From Onthophagus taurus (lineage: Eukaryota > Arthropoda > Insecta > Coleoptera > Scarabaeidae): a stretch of 64,000 nucleotides of DNA. The notes beneath the pieces were generated by a model. The model saw only the letters and a program-made list of their open reading frames with translations. It was not told the DNA's origin and searched no databases. The stretch spans positions 30,442,001 to 30,506,000 of the forward strand of contig NC_091976.1 of NCBI RefSeq assembly GCF_036711975.1, given 5' to 3'. Both the position numbers and the translations under genes were made by a program. The number at the start of each line of letters is the position of its first letter. The stretch's first letter is position 1. Positions 57,481 to 64,000 of this stretch are shown in pieces.

Positions 57481-59217
57481 ATGGTTCGGCTTACGATTTC
57501 TCGTAAATCTCGTTATATCCGTCTTACGGTGGTTTTATTAATATTAGTACCGTTATTGTATTTGTTGGCGACGTCGAAACAAGAAGATTTTAAAAGCGTG
57601 ATATCTTCGCGTTTAACCGTAAAGGAAGTGCCAAAATTGATCCACGGCTTGGGAAATTTCGAGCCAAAAAACGTTGAAGATCGAAAAGGACCCGGAGAAC
57701 ACGGCAAACCCCATCTTTTAAAACAAAACCAACAAAACGACGCCGATTTATCCGAATCCGAATACGGAATGAATGTAGCGTGTTCCGATGAAATATCTTT
57801 AGATCGATCTATATTAGACACAAGATTAACTGAGTGTCGTCACTGGGATTACCCAGTAAATTTACCAACAACCTCGGTTATTATTGTGTTTCATAACGAG
57901 GGTTGGTCAGTTTTATTAAGGACGGTTCATTCGGTGATTAATCGCTCACCTGATCATGTTTTAAAAGAAGTTTTATTAGTTGATGATTACAGTGATAAAG
58001 AAAATCTCAAGGGGCAATTAGACAATTATATTGAGAGATTTAATGGAAAAGTTCGGTTAATTCGAAACACGCAACGGGAAGGTTTAATTCGGACGAGATC
58101 TCGAGGTGCTAAAGAGGCGAAAGGAGATGTTATCGTATTTTTAGACGCCCACTGCGAGGTTAACACAAATTGGTTACCCCCGTTATTAGCTCCAATTTAT
58201 CGAGATGAAAAAACGATGACTGTCCCGGTTATCGATGGAATTGATAATAAAAATTTTGAATATCGACCCGTTTACGGCGATGATCGTCATTTTAGAGGAA
58301 TTTTCGAATGGGGGATGTTGTATAAAGAAAACGAAGTTCCTCAGAGGGAGTTAAATAAACGCCATCATACTTCAGAACCTTATAAAAGTCCCACACACGC
58401 GGGGGGTTTATTCGCTATAAATCGACAATATTTTCTTGATATTGGCGCTTACGATCCGGGTCTTTTAGTTTGGGGGGGTGAAAATTTTGAGTTAAGTTTT
58501 AAAATATGGCAGTGTGGTGGAAGTATTGAGTGGGTTCCTTGTTCGAGGGTTGGTCATGTTTATCGTAGTTTTATGCCGTATAATTTTGGGAAATTGGCCA
58601 ACAAAAAGAAGGGACCTTTAATTACAATCAATTATAAGAGGGTCATTGAAACCTGGTTTGATGACAAATACAAAGAATATTTTTATACGAGAGAACCCTT
58701 AGCGAGATTTTTAGACATGGGTGATATTTCAGATCAACTCGCGTTAAAAGAACGCCTACAATGTAAAGATTTTAAATGGTACATGGAAAATGTTGCTTAT
58801 GATGTATTAGATAAATTCCCTGAGTTACCCCCAAACGTTCATTATGGGGAATTACGTTCGGCGGCTGTTGATAAATGCATAGACACATTAGGACATGGCC
58901 CCCCAAGTTACATGTCGATTACTCATTGCCATGGATTTGGAAATAACCAATTAATACGGTTAAACGCTAAAGGGCAATTAGGAGTTGGTGAACGATGTAT
59001 TGAAGCTGATTCCCAAGGTATTAAATTGACGTTTTGTCGAATGGGAACTGTCGATGGGCCGTGGTCTTACGACGAAAATTCTTTCGTGCTTCTTCATCGC
59101 GTTCATAAAAAATGTATGGCTTTACATCCCCAAACTGCGCATTTATCGTTAATGCCGTGCGATATTAACAATACTTATCAACAGTGGAAGTTTAAAGAAA
59201 TTCAACCGAAATGGTAA
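57481..59217 (+). CDS. Pgant7: Polypeptide N-acetylgalactosaminyltransferase, GALNT7 type
   Basis: A single exon of 578 residues, type II Golgi membrane protein. A short cytoplasmic tail precedes a transmembrane anchor (YIRLTVVLLILVPLLYLLAT). The stem contains the family-typical GNFEP and GPGEHGKPH. The GT-A catalytic domain has TSVIIVFHNEGWSVLLRTVH, the metal-binding DAH at about 222-224 and the Gal/GalNAc motif WGGENFELSFKIWQCGG from 331. From about 466 a ricin-type lectin domain (CIDTLGHG, NNQLIRL, YQQWKF) closes the protein. It adds GalNAc to Ser/Thr; GALNT7 members prefer already glycosylated peptides. The ATG at 57481 is used; the GTG at 57472 is not a plausible start. Lack of introns could be ancestral or reflect retroposition; no poly(A) tract or target duplication was noticed. 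Confidence 0.93.
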   Translation: MVRLTISRKSRYIRLTVVLLILVPLLYLLATSKQEDFKSVISSRLTVKEVPKLIHGLGNFEPKNVEDRKGPGEHGKPHLLKQNQQNDADLSESEYGMNVACSDEISLDRSILDTRLTECRHWDYPVNLPTTSVIIVFHNEGWSVLLRTVHSVINRSPDHVLKEVLLVDDYSDKENLKGQLDNYIERFNGKVRLIRNTQREGLIRTRSRGAKEAKGDVIVFLDAHCEVNTNWLPPLLAPIYRDEKTMTVPVIDGIDNKNFEYRPVYGDDRHFRGIFEWGMLYKENEVPQRELNKRHHTSEPYKSPTHAGGLFAINRQYFLDIGAYDPGLLVWGGENFELSFKIWQCGGSIEWVPCSRVGHVYRSFMPYNFGKLANKKKGPLITINYKRVIETWFDDKYKEYFYTREPLARFLDMGDISDQLALKERLQCKDFKWYMENVAYDVLDKFPELPPNVHYGELRSAAVDKCIDTLGHGPPSYMSITHCHGFGNNQLIRLNAKGQLGVGERCIEADSQGIKLTFCRMGTVDGPWSYDENSFVLLHRVHKKCMALHPQTAHLSLMPCDINNTYQQWKFKEIQPKW

Positions 59218-59717
59218 AAAGAATATTTTATAAAACAAGACATTGAGAGGAGAGGTGTTGTGTGATAAGACTTGATTGAAAAAGACAAATTAAATTGGAA
59301 AAGATATCATAATTATAATATTTTGCATTTTAAGAAACATATCTGTAGATTTTTTTCGTTTTAGTATCCAGATTTTATTTCTTTGTTAGGCTGAGTACTT
59401 ATTTAGGAGTCACACTGTACCATCAATGACTTGTGCCTTTTTTATAACCGTTGTAAATAAGCTCATGTAATATTTTTGTAATAAAAAAGTTCAAATAAAT
59501 TTTTTTTTATTATAAGAATTAAAAGAATTTGTGTTTACGTAACAAAAAAACTTTCCTTTCATCTATTTTTAACTACATTAACATTTAAACCGTTTCAATA
59601 TACCAACTCGACTTTTTCTCGTTTTTTTTTCTTAAACAACCTTATAATATGATACATTCATCAGATAGAAGGAAATATTCTCTATCAAAATATGTAATAA
59701 ATAAACAAATACAATAT
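59218..59717. other. 3' UTR and flank of the GALNT7-type gene
   Basis: Non-coding. Candidate polyadenylation signals (AATAAA-like) lie near 59478 and 59494, followed by a T-rich run. Nothing else recognised. Confidence 0.5.
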
Positions 59718-59840
59718 GTTAATTAATTATCGTAACCAAGCATGCAACCAATATCACAGTGTAATACGCAAATCGCGTATACTGCGATGTTGGTTGCATA
59801 CTTGCAATTATGACGTTGGGTACGATAATTAATTAACACA
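59718..59840. repeat. Near-perfect 120-base hairpin
   Basis: The outer arms 'gttaattaattatcgta' and 'tacgataattaattaac' are exact complements. The inner arms (gcatgcaaccaatatcacag, and its near-complement on the 3' side) leave a loop of about four bases. It is probably a MITE. An RNA hairpin is possible, but the tiny loop argues against a standard microRNA precursor. Confidence 0.75.
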
Positions 59841-60119
59841 CTGTATGTAAAAATAATAAGATTAATCTTTAAAAATTTCTTTCTATTTTGACCGTACTAA
59901 GATGTTTATTAATTTTTCTGATAATATTTTTGAGTTATCTAATATCCACATATTTCTATATTATAATATTTGCTTGAAACTAACACTAGAATTTTTCTAA
60001 TTCTAGGTCTAGTGTTAGTTCTAGTTTTAGTGCAATAAAAATATACAACATAGCAACATCATGTTTGGAATCATTTTAATGTTTTTTTTTAATAAAGAAG
60101 ACATCATAAAAAACACCAT

Positions 60120-60870
60120 GAAGTTGTCCATTTGTCTATTATATGATAACTAACTTCAGATTTAAAATGTCAACCTCAATTTTAACATATTTGTAATCTT
60201 CATTAAAAATTCTTTAAAATGAGTACAAACACGACATATTTATCTTCAATATTAATGGAGTTATGGTCAACTTCCGGTTAGAAATGTCAACGTCAATTTT
60301 GGCATATTTGTAATCGTCGTAAAAATCCTTTAAAATGAGCTCAAACATGATACGTTTAATTCCAATATTACTCGAGATATAAGCAACTTCCGATTTGAAA
60401 TGTCAATGTCATTTTGACATATTCTTAATTTTTATAAAATGTCTTAATATTTGTCACAAAAACAAAAATATAATAAAAAAAAAATTAAGGTTGGTATTAA
60501 TATTTAAAAATTAGATTGCTATCTTCATTGTTGTTAACTTCGGGTTTAATGTTTTTTATTCTAACTTTTTTGAGATAAGTGCGTCATCTTCGGACTCATT
60601 TTAAAGGTGTTTTAATGAAGATGACAAATATATCAAAATTGACGTTTCAAACCGGAAGTGATTGTATTTCCATTAATGTTAAAGTTAAATATGTCGAGTT
60701 TGGACTCATTTTAAAGGATTTTTTATGAAGTTGATAAATATGTCAAAATTAAAACTTGAAAGTTCGAAATTTTTGGTTTTTTGAGATAAATGCGTCAAGT
60801 TTGGACTCATTTTAAAGGTTATTTTATGAAGATTACGAATATAATAATAAAATTAAAGTTGACATTGACA
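60120..60870. repeat. Second copy of the about 120-bp two-orientation repeat
   Basis: Same family and internal order as 35150-36290: units with 'gtcaacgtcaattttggcat' and 'aaacatgatacgtttaattc' (60343) first, then reversed units with 'gtttggactcattttaaagg'. The repeated order suggests a dispersed composite element. Confidence 0.8.
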
Positions 60871-60889
60871 AGTGAAAGTTTTTTTCACG

Positions 60890-61085
60890 ACTAAACCCGA
60901 CTATTTCTAGTTCTAGGTCTTGTGTTAGTTCTAGTGATAGTGCTAGTGTAAAACTAGAACTAACCAGACCTAGAACTAGAAAAATTCGGGTTTAGCCGTG
61001 CGTCTTCAGACTTTTCTAAGTTCGGCTAAACCTAAAACTTTCTAGTTCTCGGTCTAGTGTTAGTTCTAGTTTTAGTTGTTATTTA
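60890..61085. repeat. Fragment of the about 118-bp palindromic satellite
   Basis: Contains 'aattcgggtttagccgtgcg', the complementary 'ggctaaacc' and 'ctagttctaggtcttgtgtt' words, as in 5975-6890. One to two diverged units. Confidence 0.75.
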
Positions 61086-61124
61086 ACCCTAAATTCTTGT
61101 ACATTTTAATTGATCTAAAAACAT

Positions 61125-61680
61125 TTTTTTTTGATTTAATCCACTTACCTTGCTTATAATTTCATCCATTTACCCATTTTGAATTAAATACAACCTTTAA
61201 ATCCAATTAATTATGTTTTTCATTAAAAAAAACTTAAATTCAACGTCAATTTTGACAAGCAACTCAATATTTGGATCTTAATCACCATGGCAACCGAGTC
61301 AAGTTGGATAACCTTAAAATAAAAAAATTTTATTCCGATATTTTTATCAATTCTAACCTAATTTTTATTAATTTTAAAACAATTCGAATTCTTTACGATT
61401 ATCTCGCATTCATAACAAATTCGTTAATTGTAGTTAATTTAAATCGATTCTAATTAAGAGAAATAAATTAAAAATATCTTTTTTTGATTTAATCCACTTA
61501 CCTTGTTTATAATACCCTAGATTTAGATAAACCAATTTTGATTTAAATAGAGCCTTTTAAACCAATTAAATACAACTTTTTCCTTAAAAAAACTTAAATT
61601 CAATTTTGACAAGCACCTGCAATATTTGGATCTTAATCACCATGGTAACCGAGTCAAGTTGGATAACCTAACAATAATAA
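61125..61680. repeat. Two-copy direct repeat downstream of VPS33B
   Basis: A block starting 'gatttaatccacttacctt' (61133 and 61488) and ending 'cgagtcaagttggataacc' (61297 and 61652) occurs twice, 355 bases apart. Each copy includes 'atcaccatggyaacc', similar to an RFX X-box, which may be coincidental. Confidence 0.75.
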
Positions 61681-61750
61681 AAATTCAATAATTCAATGAT
61701 TAAATCTTTATTTTAGTAATAATAAAAATATTTAAACATAAACAATTTTG

Positions 61751-63617
61751 TTATGGTATAATTGAATGAAGAATACTATCAGCTATATCATTACCAGAAA
61801 TAACTTGGTCACTCATTACAACTATTCTAGAACCAGTTAAACTCTCCAATAAATTACAGGCAGCAATTTCTGCATAACTAACACCTCCAATAACATATAA
61901 CAAAACCGTTTTGGTAGTTAAAGGATATCCAATGTCGTTTGTTATAGAAAAAGGTCCAAATTGTTGAAGTTTATTCTCAATTTCTTTAAGAGGGGTTGTA
62001 CTTAAAATAGATCCAATTAATTGAACTGCTAAAGGAATATAAACACCCCCAAAAACATAACTGACACAAGTCGGATGTTTAACATCAACTTTTTCTGGTT
62101 GTTGAGGAATCAATTTCATATTAATAGCGGATTGGTAAAAACTATTGTTAAATAAATTAGGTAATTTCATTAATTTATTTTGTAAACTCGATTGTTCTTG
62201 ATCAATAAAGTTCATTTTTAATAGGTTATTGTATAAAAACCCGTATTTAAACCCAAACTCATGAAAAAATTTCGTTAGAAACTTGGTTACATCCGAATCG
62301 GATAATTTCTGCGTCAAACATAACAACAAAAATAAACGAAACGAAAACAATTTATCATTTTCTAACAAACTTTCCGTTAAATAAGCATAATTCCTTGATT
62401 TACTTTTATTTTGCATGATACACAATTCGAATTCTTGTAGTTTTTCAAACCGATTTCCTAAAACGTTAATAATCGTTTCAGCAGCATTCATATGATTGGC
62501 AATTAAAGACTTTTTTGATGTAACCTGTTTTAATTGAGTTTGAACGTAACGTTTCAATTCATCTAAAGCCATTTCTTTGGATGTATCGCTTTCAGACTTT
62601 AATTGTTTTATTAACAAACTTAAATTGGCTGTAACTTCAGTAAAAAAACGATTTTTTATGTTATTATAAACAGTGTCTCGTTTACTATCAAAGTTAATTA
62701 AAACCGGATTTTTTTCTACTCTAACATTAAGTTTATTATCATACTTTTCGATTTCGGCTTGTTTGTGTTCACAAACTCCACATTTTACGTTGTAAATCTC
62801 TTTTAATAAAGCAGTGTAAGTTCTAGGTGTTAATAAAGTGCTTGTATAATCTACATTTCTATCTAAAAGAATAACACAACCAAATTCACTTTCTATTTTA
62901 TCAGTTTCACCTAAATCTTCGTTTAATAAATCAAGTTGTTTTAAAATGTTTAATGCGTTCGACCCTAAAGCTATTGATAACTTTGGTTTGCCAACAACGA
63001 AATATAAATGTCTTAAAGTTTTTCCATAACATTGTAATAACGATAAATCTTGTTGTACAAATAAATTTTTAAACATATCTGGTATTTCTAAACTTAAAAT
63101 GCCTTTATCGATATGAATAGGTTGCCATTGTAACGAATACAATCTTATTACGGTTTCATACAAACCTTCCTCTTCTAATTTTTGTTCGAAACTGTATAAA
63201 GCTTGTGGAATACATATTATGTGGAATTTTCCTTTAGGATGATTCTCCAAACCAATTTGATTCTTAATTAAACCAACAACTTGATTAAAAACATTCCAAT
63301 TAGAATAAATCATATAATATTGAGCGTTCGTCGAATTTCTTGGAATGTTATTTTCCAACTTAAAGATTTTATCAATTCCATTCCCTCTAAAATAAAATTA
63401 AATTAAATAAAACAACGAAAATGATGAATAAATCAATATATTTATATAGTTGTGATTACTTTAACCAAATCGCACCACAAATCCGTTCTAAAGGCTTAAT
63501 TATATCCGACTGTATAATTAAATCTTTCGGTCCAGAATGAAAATTTAACACATTTAAAAGTTGATTTTTCGATATTTCAGTTAAAGATGATAATTTCTTG
63601 TATAAAATATCATCCAT
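61751..63617 (-). CDS. VPS33B: VPS33B, Sec1/Munc18-family vesicle fusion protein
   Basis: Two exons, 63617-63460 and 63386-61751, give 597 residues (human VPS33B 617). Joining at the gtaatc donor restores the conserved stretch PLERICGAIWLK-GNGIDKIFKLEN; using the nearer gttaaa would create a stop. The Sec1-like domain covers nearly all the protein: FGCVILLDRNVDYTSTLLTP is the family's D-R-x-x-D signature; the C-terminal part has YVFGGVYIPLAVQLI and VLLYVIGGVSYAEIAA, diagnostic of VPS33. VPS33B with VIPAS39 acts in late endosome, lysosome and granule trafficking. A poly(A) signal on the minus strand lies near 61712-61707. Confidence 0.95.
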
Positions 63618-64000
63618 TTTTAGATTTAAGTGTAGATAGGATCACAATTTTAGATTAATTTGTAAATAAGGAATATAAAAGTGAGGTTACTAAAAATTGA
63701 CGTTTAAAAGTAGGGTTATGTTATATTTAAATTCAAATATTTTTAATTTTAAATTTTGCTTGAATATATTTATAATAGTTTAACAATAATCAATTTTGAA
63801 ATTAGAAACATTCTTAAGATGAAACTAAAATGATTAAATAAAATTATTATAGATTAATGCACTCCAATAATATACAACCAATCAGAGTAACGATCGTTTA
63901 AAATTTCGACCAATAACGTGAATTTCTAAGTGGATAAAAGTTACCTAGGTTTTTCAACTGAATAAATCACACGTGATATTTTATAACTGATTAAAACGCG
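63618..64000. other. Upstream flank of VPS33B, nothing recognised
   Basis: AT-rich DNA that should contain the minus-strand VPS33B promoter. No core promoter motif, repeat or coding frame that I can support. Confidence 0.4.

Noticed and set aside
61280-61300. X-box (RFX) site in the repeat downstream of VPS33B
   Set aside because: Only one half-site is good, it is duplicated with the repeat, and it lies 3' of the gene rather than at a promoter.
63460-63470. Earlier donor (gttaaa) for VPS33B exon 1
   Set aside because: Joining it to the next exon creates a stop; gtaatc at 63459 restores the conserved family alignment.

Overview
This window is eukaryotic and insect-like. It is AT-rich, introns are often only 45-80 bp with standard GT/AG ends, and the conserved genes read as insect orthologues. 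A beetle is my best guess. That rests on inference: the gene set, plus a Staufen-type gene that could be the beetle StaufenC. No species is named from the sequence alone.

Layout. 1-14.4 kb: one large minus-strand gene for a secreted repeat protein (N-terminal EAR-like part, then many Asn-rich units), running off the left edge. Its introns hold satellites, foldback elements, retroelement scraps and a complete RWD-domain gene on the other strand (13.2-14.0 kb). 14.5-23.9 kb: head-to-head APC10 (minus) and gamma-tubulin complex component 2 (plus). Their shared promoter and first exons are tandemly duplicated, and one GCP2 intron is filled by about 4 kb of palindromic satellite. 24.1-36.7 kb: divergent Staufen-family dsRNA-binding gene (minus) and DNA topoisomerase 3-beta (plus), both with satellite-filled introns. 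36.9-37.2 kb: the possible start of an unidentified plus-strand gene. 37.8-45.1 kb: a TRMT9B/fid-type methyltransferase (minus) with a 5' UTR exon at a GC-richer promoter. 45.9-51.9 kb: nested DNA transposons. 52-54 kb: unclear sequence with retroelement traces. 54.3-57.3 kb: a BTB + HMG-box gene whose last exon is triplicated. 57.5-59.2 kb: an intronless GALNT7-type glycosyltransferase. 61.7-63.6 kb: VPS33B (minus).

The genes are mostly unrelated housekeeping functions: mitosis (APC10, GCP2), RNA/DNA handling (Staufen, Top3b), tRNA-methylase-like, glycosylation and vesicle tethering. They do not form a pathway. The most striking structure is the repeat content: several tandem families (89, about 118, about 155, about 198 and about 346 bp), many built from inverted repeats and mostly lodged in introns. 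I found no CRISPR array, tRNA or rRNA gene. Exon joins were worked out by hand from splice sites and reading phase.
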